Shown one piece after another: positions 42,115-50,835 of a stretch of DNA of 64,000 nucleotides. Numbering within the stretch: position 1 is the stretch's first letter; every line of letters begins with the position of its first letter. A program made the position numbers and the translations under genes. The stretch is from Bacillota bacterium. Its GTDB lineage: Bacteria; Bacillota; Clostridia; Acetivibrionales; DSM-1351. The stretch is taken from positions 44,740 through 108,739 of the forward strand of contig JAEXFI010000009.1 of the NCBI GenBank assembly GCA_023400235.1, read 5' to 3'. Below the pieces are notes generated by a model. The model searched no databases. It saw only the letters and a list, made by a program, of their open reading frames with translations, and was not told where the DNA came from.

Positions 42115-43374
42115 ATGTCAAAGTGGAAGATTTATACTCCTGACGGAGTTCAGGATATCCTGTTTGATGAGTGTTATGCAAAAAAGGAGATGGAAGACCG
42201 GATCAGGAAAACTTTCAGATCCTATGGCTTTTATGAAATTGAGACGCCTACAATTGAATTTTTTGACGTATTCTCAACAGATATAGAATCCTTTCCACAG
42301 GAGGGCATGGTGAAGTTCTTCGACCAGAAGGGAAGAATTCTTGTACTCAGGCCTGATATAACTGTTCCAGTGGCAAGAATCACCGCAACTAAAAACAGGG
42401 ATGTACAACTTCCCATAAAGTATTCCTACATAGGAAATGTATTCAGGTTCAACGAAGTAGGCGGAGGACGCCAGAACGAGTTTACCCAGGTAGGAGTGGA
42501 ACTGCTGGGGGATTCCTCCTGCGAGAGTGATGCGGAGATAATAGCTGTTGCCATAAATACTCTGAAGGCAGCAGGGCTGGAAAACTTTCAGATAGATATC
42601 GGACAGGTTGACTTCTTTAATGGACTGGCTGAGGAGGCAGGTCTTACCGAGAAGGACATTGCAGGTATTTCAAAACTTATTGACAGGAAAGACTACGTGG
42701 GGGTTGAGGAGATAGTAAACCGCTACAGTATGCTAGACGAGCTGCGAGAATTGATTCTGAAGCTGCCGGGGTTATTCGGTTCCCTGGATGTGATTGAAAA
42801 GGTGAAAAAGATTACAAAAAATAAAAAGAGCCTTGCGGCAATAGAGAACATAGAAGAGGTAATCAATATACTGGGGGATTATGGCCTGACAAAGTATATT
42901 TCCATAGATTTGGGTATGCTCAAAGGCCCTGATTACGATACGGGTATAATATTCAGAGGCTTTACCTATGGGGTTGGCTTCCCCATTCTTTCAGGAGGGA
43001 GATATGACAGTCTCACCAGAACCTTTGGAAAGGACTGTCCGGCCATAGGTTTCTCAATAGGAATAAACATGCTTATGATGGCACTGGGGAAAACCTTGCT
43101 GTCAAAATACAGACCCAGCGTGGATTCGCTTATCTGCTACAAGAAAAACAGCAGGAAAAGTGCCATTGAAATTGCAGAAACACTGAGAAAACAGGATATG
43201 AACATCGAAACCATGATGCTGGCCGAGGGTGTTGACAAGGGCTTGGAATATGCCCGTTCAAAGCAGATAGGCGGGGTCATACTTATAGAGTCCGACGGAA
43301 GGATTCTGGTGCATGACCTGATTAGCAATATTGTAAGCAAGACCAGTATTGAAGCTATACTCAACAGTAAATGA
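42115..43374 (+). CDS. hisZ: ATP phosphoribosyltransferase regulatory subunit
   Basis: A 419-residue class II tRNA synthetase paralogue resembling HisRS that has no tRNA charging role but binds and regulates short-form HisG. Visible core: TPDGVQDILFDECYAKK, FFDQKGRILVLRPDITVPVAR and QVGVELLGDSSCESDAE. C-terminal part resembles a reduced HisRS anticodon domain. It heads the histidine gene run; a short HisG follows, as expected in HisZ organisms. AGTGAGG precedes ATG. Confidence 0.93.
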   Translation: MSKWKIYTPDGVQDILFDECYAKKEMEDRIRKTFRSYGFYEIETPTIEFFDVFSTDIESFPQEGMVKFFDQKGRILVLRPDITVPVARITATKNRDVQLPIKYSYIGNVFRFNEVGGGRQNEFTQVGVELLGDSSCESDAEIIAVAINTLKAAGLENFQIDIGQVDFFNGLAEEAGLTEKDIAGISKLIDRKDYVGVEEIVNRYSMLDELRELILKLPGLFGSLDVIEKVKKITKNKKSLAAIENIEEVINILGDYGLTKYISIDLGMLKGPDYDTGIIFRGFTYGVGFPILSGGRYDSLTRTFGKDCPAIGFSIGINMLMMALGKTLLSKYRPSVDSLICYKKNSRKSAIEIAETLRKQDMNIETMMLAEGVDKGLEYARSKQIGGVILIESDGRILVHDLISNIVSKTSIEAILNSK

Positions 43375-43414
43375 GAACACAATAAACAATTTGAGCGAGT
43401 GTGACGGAGGGAAT

Positions 43415-44059
43415 ATGAGGTATTTAACCATTGCCCTATCAAAGGGAAGACTGACAGAGATGTCAATAGAGCTGTTTGAAGCCATCGGAATAGATTGCTC
43501 GGAATTAAAGTCATCTACCAGAAAACTAATTTTATCCGATGAAAAAAACAGGATAAAGTTTTTCCTTGCAAAGCCGGCCGATGTTCCTACATATGTTGAA
43601 TACGGCGCTGCCGACATAGGTATAGTCGGCAAGGATACAATACTGGAAGAGGGGCGGAACCTTTACGAGGTGCTGGATCTCGGCTTTGCAGCCTGCAAGA
43701 TGGCACTGGCAGGGCCTGCAGAGCTTCAGGGGAAAATAGACGAGCTTACCATCAGAAGGGTGGGAACAAAATACCCCAATATTGCAAGAAATTATTTTGA
43801 AAAGACAAGACGTGAAAGCGTAGAGATAATAAAGCTGAACGGTTCGGTGGAACTTGCGCCGCTGGTGGGCTTGTCGGAAGTCATAGTGGACCTGGTGGAA
43901 AGCGGAAGGACCTTGAAGGAGAACGGACTTGTGGTGCTGGACAACATAGCAGACATAAGTGCCAGAATGGTAGTCAACAGAGTGAGCATGAAGATGGAAA
44001 ATGAGAGGATTCAGAAAATAATAGACGGCGTGCGCCGGCAGCTGCTGCAAAAAAACTGA
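43415..44059 (+). CDS. hisG: ATP phosphoribosyltransferase, short form
   Basis: A 214-residue catalytic subunit of the first histidine step (ATP plus PRPP). Start ATG 43415 (MRYLTIALSKGRL) with GGAGGG. GAADIGIVGKDTI, the PRPP-binding ELAPLVGLSEVIVDLVESG with TLKENGL, and no C-terminal regulatory domain; this needs HisZ. Forty bases after hisZ. Confidence 0.96.
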   Translation: MRYLTIALSKGRLTEMSIELFEAIGIDCSELKSSTRKLILSDEKNRIKFFLAKPADVPTYVEYGAADIGIVGKDTILEEGRNLYEVLDLGFAACKMALAGPAELQGKIDELTIRRVGTKYPNIARNYFEKTRRESVEIIKLNGSVELAPLVGLSEVIVDLVESGRTLKENGLVVLDNIADISARMVVNRVSMKMENERIQKIIDGVRRQLLQKN

Positions 44060-44087
44060 GTTATGCAAGCCGAGGGGAGATGGGGTT

Positions 44088-45404
44088 ATGATGAACTTAT
44101 TGGATTTGACCAAGGACGAAAATGGCATTAAGGAAAAAGAATTGATAAAGAAGCTCACACAGCGCACCAGGACACAGGAGGGTGCCAGTGTACTTAAAAT
44201 AGTGGCTGATATTCTGGAGAATGTGCGTACAGAAGGAGACAAAGCTCTCAGAGAATACACTAAAAAATTTGACAGGGCCGAAATAGACAGTGTCAGAGTG
44301 TCGGAAGAGGAAATAACTGCTGCGTATGCTGCTGTGGAGCCTGAATTGCTGGAGACAATAAGAATATCAAAGAAAAATATACAGAGCTTTCATGAAAAGC
44401 AGCTTCAGAACAGCTGGATCAGTCCGGAAGAGGACGGAACCGTTCTGGGGCAGCTGGTACGCCCCCTTGAAAAGGTGGGCCTGTACGTACCCGGCGGAAC
44501 GGCACCGCTGGTCTCGTCTTTGCTGATGACCGCAGTTCCTGCAAAGGTTGCGGGAGTATCGCAATTAATCATATGCACTCCGCCGTCACAGGACGGCAGT
44601 GTAAATCCTGCAATACTTGTAGCTGCAAGAGAAGCTGGTGTGGAGCAGGTTTTCAGGGTGGGCGGCGCTCAGGCTATAGGTGCCATGGCCTATGGCACCG
44701 AAACCGTTCCCGCAGTGGATAAAATATGCGGACCCGGAAATGTATATGTGGCTACCGCAAAGCGGCTGATATTCGGAGACTGCGGCATAGACATGTTTGC
44801 CGGGCCAAGTGAAATACTCATAATAGCCGATTCCACCGCAAAGCCGGAATATGTAGCTGCCGACCTCCTTTCCCAGGCAGAGCATGACAAGCTTGCCTCC
44901 TCCATACTGGTGACGGACGATGAAAACCTGATTGAGCAGGTCTGCCGTCAGATGGAACTGCAGCTTTCAACATTGAGCCGAGGTGCAATAACCCGGCAGT
45001 CTATAAAGGATTTTGGCTATGCTGTCCTGGTGGAAGATATTTACCAGGCTATAGGGGTATCAAACAGTATAGCTCCGGAGCATCTGGAAATATGTGTGGA
45101 GGAGCCCCTGAGCCTGTTGGGTGCCATAAAAAATGCCGGTGCAATATTTGTGGGGAACTATTCTCCCGAGCCTCTGGGAGACTATATGGCCGGACCGAGC
45201 CATGTCCTGCCTACAAGCGGAACTGCCAGGTTTTCATCACCGGTAAATGTGGACCAGTTTATAAAAAAATCAAGCCTTATATACTATAACAGAGCTGCCC
45301 TGGAAAAAACCAGCCAGGATATAATAAGACTTGCGGAGGCAGAGCTGCTGGATGCCCATGCAAATGCCATACGGGTGAGATTTGCCGGCAGCTCGGGAAA
45401 ATAG
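44088..45404 (+). CDS. hisD: Histidinol dehydrogenase
   Basis: A 438-residue zinc- and NAD-dependent enzyme for the last two oxidations to histidine. Signature: VGGAQAIGAMAYGTETVP, KICGPGNVYVATAKR, the family block SQAEHD with the catalytic residues, and IAPEHLE with SHVLPTSGTARF. Length is normal. Two ATG codons in tandem at 44088 and 44091 follow GGGGAG; the first is taken. Confidence 0.96.
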   Translation: MMNLLDLTKDENGIKEKELIKKLTQRTRTQEGASVLKIVADILENVRTEGDKALREYTKKFDRAEIDSVRVSEEEITAAYAAVEPELLETIRISKKNIQSFHEKQLQNSWISPEEDGTVLGQLVRPLEKVGLYVPGGTAPLVSSLLMTAVPAKVAGVSQLIICTPPSQDGSVNPAILVAAREAGVEQVFRVGGAQAIGAMAYGTETVPAVDKICGPGNVYVATAKRLIFGDCGIDMFAGPSEILIIADSTAKPEYVAADLLSQAEHDKLASSILVTDDENLIEQVCRQMELQLSTLSRGAITRQSIKDFGYAVLVEDIYQAIGVSNSIAPEHLEICVEEPLSLLGAIKNAGAIFVGNYSPEPLGDYMAGPSHVLPTSGTARFSSPVNVDQFIKKSSLIYYNRAALEKTSQDIIRLAEAELLDAHANAIRVRFAGSSGK

Positions 45405-45466
45405 CTCTGTTCGCCTTAAAAGCAAAAAAGGCAGCTGCGAAAATTGAGATAAGGATGGAATACATT

Positions 45467-46543
45467 ATGATTAAAGAATTAATTAGGCCTGAGATACGGT
45501 CATTCGTGCCATATGATGCAAATCAGCAGCCCTACAGGATAAAGCTGGATGCCAATGAGAGTCCCTTCAACCTTCCGGCCGCTGCACGACAAAAGCTGGC
45601 GGAATACATTTTGAACGACCCACAGCTGAATCTGTATCCAGATACAGATTCGGTGAAGCTCAGAAAGGCTCTTTCTGAGCAATGGGCAGTGGACTATAGG
45701 AATATAATCGTAGGCACGGGCTCGGACCAGCTGATCCAGGTCATTGCCAATGTATTTGTGGGCCCCGGGGATAAGGTGCTATATCCCGCTCCATCCTTCG
45801 GCATGTATGGAGATTCCTGCATAATAGCAGGAGGTACACCGGTAAAGTATATACTGGAACCGGAACAGAGGTTTGAGTATTCAAAAGAGACAATATTTGA
45901 GGCTTATGACCGGGAAAGGCCAAAGCTTGTGTATATCTGCAATCCAAATAACCCCACCGGCAATATAATGCCTGTTGCAGACGTGCTGGAGGTGGTCAGG
46001 TACTGCAAAAATTCAGTAGTGGTAGTGGATGAGGCATACGCTGAATTTTGTGATACTACGGTAATCCCGCACATACTGGAGTTTGAAAACCTCATTATTC
46101 TTAGAACCTTTTCAAAGGCTTACGGACTTGCGGGCATCAGATGCGGATACAGCGTGGCCGGGCCTGCCCTTACCGGGGCGGTAAATCTTGCCAGAGCCCC
46201 CTACAATATAAGCAGCCTGTCCCAGTATACCGCACAACTGGTGCTGGAGGAGAGGGAGGAAATCAGAAAAAACATCCAATATCTTGTGGAGCAAAGAATA
46301 CGGCTCTCAGAGGAGCTGGAGCAAATCAGGGGTATCAGCGTGTTCCAGTCACACTCCAACTTCATCCTTGTGAAGGTTGAAAGGTGTAAGGAAGTATACA
46401 AAAGGCTCTGTGAAAAGGGTATATTTATAAGAATATTCGGCTCTTCACCCCTTCTGGAGAACTGTCTCCGTATAAGTGTAGGAACCGAGCAGCAAAATAC
46501 CATTCTGCTTGATGAACTTAAAGCAATCTGTTATAATAATTAA
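45467..46543 (+). CDS. hisC: Histidinol-phosphate aminotransferase
   Basis: A 358-residue PLP enzyme. PLP Lys lies in RTFSKAYGLAGIRCGY; other motifs are KLDANESPFNLP, CNPNNPTGN and DEAYAEF. Start taken at ATG 45467 (MIKELIRPEIRSF); an ATG four codons earlier is possible but too close to AAGG. Between hisD and hisB in operon order. Confidence 0.95.
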   Translation: MIKELIRPEIRSFVPYDANQQPYRIKLDANESPFNLPAAARQKLAEYILNDPQLNLYPDTDSVKLRKALSEQWAVDYRNIIVGTGSDQLIQVIANVFVGPGDKVLYPAPSFGMYGDSCIIAGGTPVKYILEPEQRFEYSKETIFEAYDRERPKLVYICNPNNPTGNIMPVADVLEVVRYCKNSVVVVDEAYAEFCDTTVIPHILEFENLIILRTFSKAYGLAGIRCGYSVAGPALTGAVNLARAPYNISSLSQYTAQLVLEEREEIRKNIQYLVEQRIRLSEELEQIRGISVFQSHSNFILVKVERCKEVYKRLCEKGIFIRIFGSSPLLENCLRISVGTEQQNTILLDELKAICYNN

Positions 46544-46647
46544 CGAACATTTATGCTGAAAACCCAAAAATAGTTCGGAGTATAAGAATTGATTTGGAAT
46601 CAGTGAATTATCATAGGGCACATTTGTTAACGAACGGGGGGATACCT

Positions 46648-47232
46648 TTGAGAGAAGGCTTGGTTAGCAGAAATACAAAAGAAACCCAGATCAAGCTTCA
46701 GATTAATATTGACGGAAAGGGAGACTGTACCGCCAATACCGGTATAGGCTTCTTTGACCACATGCTGGTGCTGTTTGCACGGCACGGACTTATGGATGCC
46801 GTTTTTGAAGTAAACGGTGATTTGCATGTGGATTCCCATCATACGGTGGAAGATACCGGCATAGCATTGGGGCTGGCTATCAGGCAGGCGCTGGGGGACA
46901 AGAGATCAATAAAGCGATACGGAACTGCTTTTGTTCCAATGGATGAAGCGCTGGTTCAGGTATCTCTGGATTTAAGCGACAGACCCTTTCTGGTATTTGA
47001 TGCCTGTATGACACGTCAGATGGTTGGACAGATGGACACTCAGATGGTGGAGGAGTTCTTCAGGGCGGTGGCTTTTAACGCCGGTATTACTCTTCACATA
47101 AAGCTCTTGCACGGAAGCAACTGCCACCACATAATAGAGGCCATATTCAAGGCCTTCGGGAAAGCACTTGATGAAGCTACAAAAATTGATACAAGAATAG
47201 TTGGAGTGATGTCTACAAAAGGTACTCTGTAG
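46648..47232 (+). CDS. hisB: Imidazoleglycerol-phosphate dehydratase
   Basis: A 194-residue manganese enzyme of the monofunctional type. Start TTG 46648, preceded by GGGGGG, giving the normal family length; an ATG or TTG further upstream would add an unusual extension. Metal motifs: GFFDHML, HVDSHHTVEDTG, and a C-terminal GSNCHHIIEAIFKAFG. The phosphatase domain of enteric HisB is absent, so histidinol-phosphate phosphatase must be elsewhere. Confidence 0.95.
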   Translation: MREGLVSRNTKETQIKLQINIDGKGDCTANTGIGFFDHMLVLFARHGLMDAVFEVNGDLHVDSHHTVEDTGIALGLAIRQALGDKRSIKRYGTAFVPMDEALVQVSLDLSDRPFLVFDACMTRQMVGQMDTQMVEEFFRAVAFNAGITLHIKLLHGSNCHHIIEAIFKAFGKALDEATKIDTRIVGVMSTKGTL

Positions 47233-47300
47233 ACATGGCTCTCAAATAAATTTTAATTATTTTAAGGCAAACAGGTCAAACCTGGAGTTGGAGGATACTT

Positions 47301-48182
47301 ATGCTTATTAACGACACTGATTTTATCAAATTACCCTTGTTCATAAAGGGCAAGGTAAGAAATGTTTACGATCTGGGAAATGAATTGCTGATAGTTGTAA
47401 CTGACAGAATATCGGCATTTGATGTGGTTTTTTCAGAGCTTATCCCAAACAAGGGAAAGGTTTTGAACAGTATATCGGCCTTTTGGTTTGATTATACAAA
47501 GGACGTAATCGGCAATCATGTCATTACTACTGATGTGAGTAAGTACCCGGAAGGTCTTTCCAAATTCAAGGAAGAGCTGGAGGGGAGATCCATGCTGGTA
47601 AAAAAAGTGGAAATGGTTCCTGCGGAATGCATTGTCAGGGGCTATCTGGAGGGCTCAGGCCTAAAGGAATACCAGCAGACCGGGGAAATTTGCGGAATCA
47701 AGCTGCCTGCTGGTCTAAGACAGGGTGACAGACTTCCTGAACCTATTTTTACACCTTCTACAAAAGAGTGGGAGGGCCATGATATAAATGTATCCTTTGA
47801 AACTCTCTGCGAAAAAATCGGTACTGAGCTGGCTGTCAAACTCAAGGAGGCAAGCATAAGCCTGTACAGGAAAGCAAGCCTGCATGCCGAAAGCAAGGGA
47901 CTCATACTGGCTGATACAAAATTTGAATTTGGTATGTCTCAGGGTGAGCTGGTGGTGGGTGACGAAATGTTTACGCCTGACTCTTCAAGATTCTGGGCTA
48001 TGGACGAATATGAGCCGGGAAAGGCTCAAAAGAGCTTTGACAAGCAGTACTTAAGAGAGTATCTGGAGAGTCTGGATTGGGATAAGCAGCCTCCTGCGCC
48101 TGCACTTCCCCAGGAAGTTATAACAAAGACCGAGGCCAAGTATGTGGAAGCCTTCGAGAGAATAACCGGAAGAAAGTTTTAG
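47301..48182 (+). CDS. purC: SAICAR synthetase
   Basis: A 293-residue purine enzyme joining aspartate to CAIR. Motifs: KGKVRNVYDLG, VTDRISAFDVVF, MVPAECIVRGYLEGSG, KFEFGMS with GELVVGDEMFTPDSSRFW. It is the longer PurC type. Its place between hisB and hisH is unusual; HisF/HisH release AICAR, which re-enters purine synthesis, so the pathways meet chemically. GGAG precedes ATG. Confidence 0.95.
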   Translation: MLINDTDFIKLPLFIKGKVRNVYDLGNELLIVVTDRISAFDVVFSELIPNKGKVLNSISAFWFDYTKDVIGNHVITTDVSKYPEGLSKFKEELEGRSMLVKKVEMVPAECIVRGYLEGSGLKEYQQTGEICGIKLPAGLRQGDRLPEPIFTPSTKEWEGHDINVSFETLCEKIGTELAVKLKEASISLYRKASLHAESKGLILADTKFEFGMSQGELVVGDEMFTPDSSRFWAMDEYEPGKAQKSFDKQYLREYLESLDWDKQPPAPALPQEVITKTEAKYVEAFERITGRKF

Positions 48183-48200
48183 GACCCTTTGCCGGGAGTA

Positions 48201-48309
48201 GCTTGAAAGATACATGTTGTGTATCAAAGTGACTTTCAAGCAGCGAAAGCCGCTGCGTGCCTTTCATTACTATTTGTGTACGCGCTAGGCGCGCAGATGG
48301 GAGATTAAT
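48201..48309 (+). repeat. Repeated 5'-leader module 2, copy 3
   Basis: Plus-strand copy after purC: GCTTGAAAG with CTTTCAAGC (ATACA/TGTAT inside), GCAGCG with CGCTGC, CTTTCATTACTATTTGTG, ACGCGC with GCGCGC, and AGATGGGAGATTA before an ATG at 48307 (approx.) that opens only 11 codons. Immediately downstream comes module 1 copy E and then hisH, so the two modules are stacked here. Confidence 0.8.
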
Positions 48310-48336
48310 GTGCCGGTATATGATTAGCAGTAGGTT

Positions 48337-48428
48337 GAAATAAATTTTGAAGCAAATAAAAATGTGGCACCGATTCCATGCCGTGACTTTCATGGGGAGT
48401 GTGCGAGATGGGAGGCATGGAAATAATT
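48337..48428 (+). repeat. Repeated 5'-leader module 1, copy E (hisH)
   Basis: GAAATAAATTTTGAAGCAAA, AAAAATGTGGCACCGATTCC, ATGCCGTGACTTTCATGGGG, AGTGTGCGAGATGGGAGGC, ATGGAAATAATT, then the hisH ATG. Close to the consensus. Length from GTGG to ATG is 65, so the GTGG frame is shifted relative to hisH. Confidence 0.85.
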
Positions 48429-49037
48429 ATGATTGCTATAATCGACTATGGTGTTGGAAATCTGGCCAGTGTTAACAAAGCCTTCACCTTTATAGGTGTT
48501 GATTCAGTTATTACCTCCCGGACAGACGAGATACTTGCTGCCGAAAAGGTAGTACTGCCCGGGGTGGGTGCCTTTGCGGATGCAATGAGCAGCCTGGAAG
48601 AGTCAAACATGATATCAGTAATACGGCAGGTGGCAGCAAAAGGCACACCACTTCTGGGCATCTGCCTTGGCATGCAGCTCCTGTTTGACTATAGCACCGA
48701 AGGTGGAGAAAGGGTGCCGGGCCTTGGTTTACTTAAAGGCAGCATAACACAATTTCCTCTTGACATGGGGCTGAAGGTTCCTCACATGGGCTGGAACAGC
48801 CTGAGTATAAAGCAGACGGACGGCTTATTCAAGGGGATAAGGGAACACAGCTATGTATATTTTGTCCACTCATATTATCTGACTGCTCAAGACAGCAGTG
48901 AGGTAGCCGCCGCCTGCAGCTACGGGATAACCTATGATGCTGCAGTTGCAAAGGGAAACATAATGGGTACCCAGTTCCATCCTGAAAAGAGCGGCGAGGT
49001 AGGACTTAACATACTCAGGAATTTTGCAGCATTGTGA
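48429..49037 (+). CDS. hisH: Imidazole glycerol phosphate synthase, glutaminase subunit
   Basis: A 202-residue class I amidotransferase that supplies ammonia to HisF. Start ATG 48429 (MIAIIDYGVGNLASV). Nucleophile Cys in LGICLGMQLLF, oxyanion VLPGVGAFADAM, and catalytic His/Glu in GTQFHPEKSG. Normal length. The upstream in-frame residues come from the leader module and are not part of the family. Confidence 0.96.
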   Translation: MIAIIDYGVGNLASVNKAFTFIGVDSVITSRTDEILAAEKVVLPGVGAFADAMSSLEESNMISVIRQVAAKGTPLLGICLGMQLLFDYSTEGGERVPGLGLLKGSITQFPLDMGLKVPHMGWNSLSIKQTDGLFKGIREHSYVYFVHSYYLTAQDSSEVAAACSYGITYDAAVAKGNIMGTQFHPEKSGEVGLNILRNFAAL

Positions 49038-49081
49038 TAATTCATAACATATGTAGCCGGTTTTAGGCTCAGGAGGTTGAA

Positions 49082-49789
49082 ATGCTGGTATATCCCGCAA
49101 TTGATATAATAAATGGCAAGTGTGTAAGGCTTGTGCAGGGAAGCTACAGTGAGGTAACCGTTTTCGGGGACAGTCCGGTTGAGATGGCGCTGAAATGGGA
49201 AAGCCAGGGTGCCGGATATCTTCATCTTGTGGATCTTGATGCTGCCCGGTCAGGCAATACGGAAAATCATGAAATAATCAAGCAGGTGGCCAGAACCTTA
49301 AAGATACCCGTTCAGGTGGGCGGAGGCATAAGAAGTCTTGACACTATTGAGAGCCTTTTGTCCGGAGGCCTGAGCAGGGTAATACTTGGCACATCGGCGG
49401 TAAATGATCAGGAAATGCTTGAGACCGCCATAAGGGAATACAACGAAAAAATTGTTGTGGGAATAGATGCAAAGGATGGAATGGTTGCCATCCACGGCTG
49501 GGAAAAGACCAGTGACTTAACTGCGGTAGCTTTTGCCAGGAAGGTTGAGGCGCTGGGGGCAAGAACCGTCATATACACTGACATAGCCAGAGATGGCATG
49601 CTCAAGGGACCAAATCTTGCAGCAATGAGTGAAATGGCAAAAGCTGTAGGAATATCGGTAATAGCCTCAGGGGGCGTAAGCTGTCTGAAGGATATAACTG
49701 ATTTGAAGTCCACAGGTGTCAGCGGTGTTATCGTGGGAAAGGCACTGTATACCGGAAATCTGGAATTAAAGGCTGCCCTTGAGGCGTAA
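49082..49789 (+). CDS. hisA: ProFAR isomerase
   Basis: A 235-residue TIM-barrel isomerase. Motifs: YPAIDIINGKCVRLVQG (catalytic Asp), VGGGIRS, GIDAKDGMVAIHGW, and ASGGVS with IVGKALYTG. GGAGG precedes ATG. Unlike hisH and hisF it has no leader module in front. Confidence 0.96.
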   Translation: MLVYPAIDIINGKCVRLVQGSYSEVTVFGDSPVEMALKWESQGAGYLHLVDLDAARSGNTENHEIIKQVARTLKIPVQVGGGIRSLDTIESLLSGGLSRVILGTSAVNDQEMLETAIREYNEKIVVGIDAKDGMVAIHGWEKTSDLTAVAFARKVEALGARTVIYTDIARDGMLKGPNLAAMSEMAKAVGISVIASGGVSCLKDITDLKSTGVSGVIVGKALYTGNLELKAALEA

Positions 49790-49879
49790 GCCGTCATTAT
49801 TCCTTGCTTTTCGATTGATGGTCTAGCAGTACAATACTCATCCATTTCCTGAAGGAGTCCTGAAGGAATAAAGGGTGAT

Positions 49880-49968
49880 AGAAATTCTTAAGCAATTAAA
49901 AATGTGGCACTGATTCCATGCCTTGACTTTCATGGAGTTTGTGCGAGATGGGAGGCATGAAAATAACT
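49880..49968 (+). repeat. Repeated 5'-leader module 1, copy F (hisF)
   Basis: GATAGAAATTCTTAAGCAAT, AAAAATGTGGCACTGATTCC, ATGCCTTGACTTTCATGGAG, TTTGTGCGAGATGGGAGGC, ATGAAAATAACT, then the hisF ATG. Very close to copy E, although separated from it by hisH and hisA. Confidence 0.85.
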
Positions 49969-50730
49969 ATGCTTACAAAAAGAATCATTCCCTGCCTTGA
50001 CGTACATGCGGGCAGAGTTGTCAAAGGTGTCCAGTTTGTAAATATTATAGATGCAGGAGATCCGGTGGAGGCTGCTGCTTTTTATGATAAAGCGGGAGCA
50101 GATGAACTCACCTTTCTGGATATAACGGCCTCCTCCGATGCGAGAAGTATCATGGTGGACGTTGTAAGGCGTGTTGCAGAACAGGTTTTCATACCCTTTA
50201 CCGTAGGCGGAGGCATAAGGTCGGTGGATGACTTCAGAGAAATATTAAAGGCTGGGGCGGATAAGGTTGGTGTGAATTCCGGGGCGCTGAAAAGGCCGCA
50301 GTTGATTTCCGAAGCCGCCTGGAAATTCGGAAGCCAATGCGTGGTGCTTGCAATAGATGCCAAGCGCAGGCCTGATGGTTCCGGCTGGGATACCTACTTA
50401 AACGGAGGCAGGGTCAACACCGGGAGGGATGCGGTTCAATGGGCTGTTGAAGCTGAAAAGCTGGGAGCGGGAGAAATTTTGCTTACCAGTATGGACAAGG
50501 ACGGTACAAAAGACGGCTATGATATAGAACTTACAAGGACCATCTCGGAAAATGTAAGAATTCCGGTGATTGCCTCAGGCGGCGCAGGCAAAATGGAGCA
50601 CTTCAAGGAGGCCCTTGTTGAGGGGAAGGCTGACGCTGTGCTGGCGGCTTCACTGTTTCATTTCAGAGAAATGGAAATCCGGGAGCTAAAGTCATATTTA
50701 AGTGGCAATGGAATAGAAACTAGACTATAA
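49969..50730 (+). CDS. hisF: Imidazole glycerol phosphate synthase, cyclase subunit
   Basis: A 253-residue TIM barrel that uses ammonia from HisH to form IGP and AICAR. Start ATG 49969 (MLTKRIIPCLDVHAGRVVKG). Motifs: FLDITASSD with catalytic Asp, VGGGIRSVDDF, AIDAKRR, GEILLTSMDKDGTKDGYD and ASGGAGKMEHF. Normal length. Confidence 0.96.
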   Translation: MLTKRIIPCLDVHAGRVVKGVQFVNIIDAGDPVEAAAFYDKAGADELTFLDITASSDARSIMVDVVRRVAEQVFIPFTVGGGIRSVDDFREILKAGADKVGVNSGALKRPQLISEAAWKFGSQCVVLAIDAKRRPDGSGWDTYLNGGRVNTGRDAVQWAVEAEKLGAGEILLTSMDKDGTKDGYDIELTRTISENVRIPVIASGGAGKMEHFKEALVEGKADAVLAASLFHFREMEIRELKSYLSGNGIETRL

Positions 50731-50835
50731 TAAATAGCAGTGAAGAAAAGTCTGCCTCCATGCAAGCCTATGGAGCCTGTCGACAAGGGGGCACACAAAT
50801 AGCTCATTTCAAATAAAATGTATGGAGGCGTTTTC

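Noticed and set aside
43532..44260. 242-residue open frame on the minus strand
   Set aside because: Antisense to hisG and hisD; no motif, no ribosome site.
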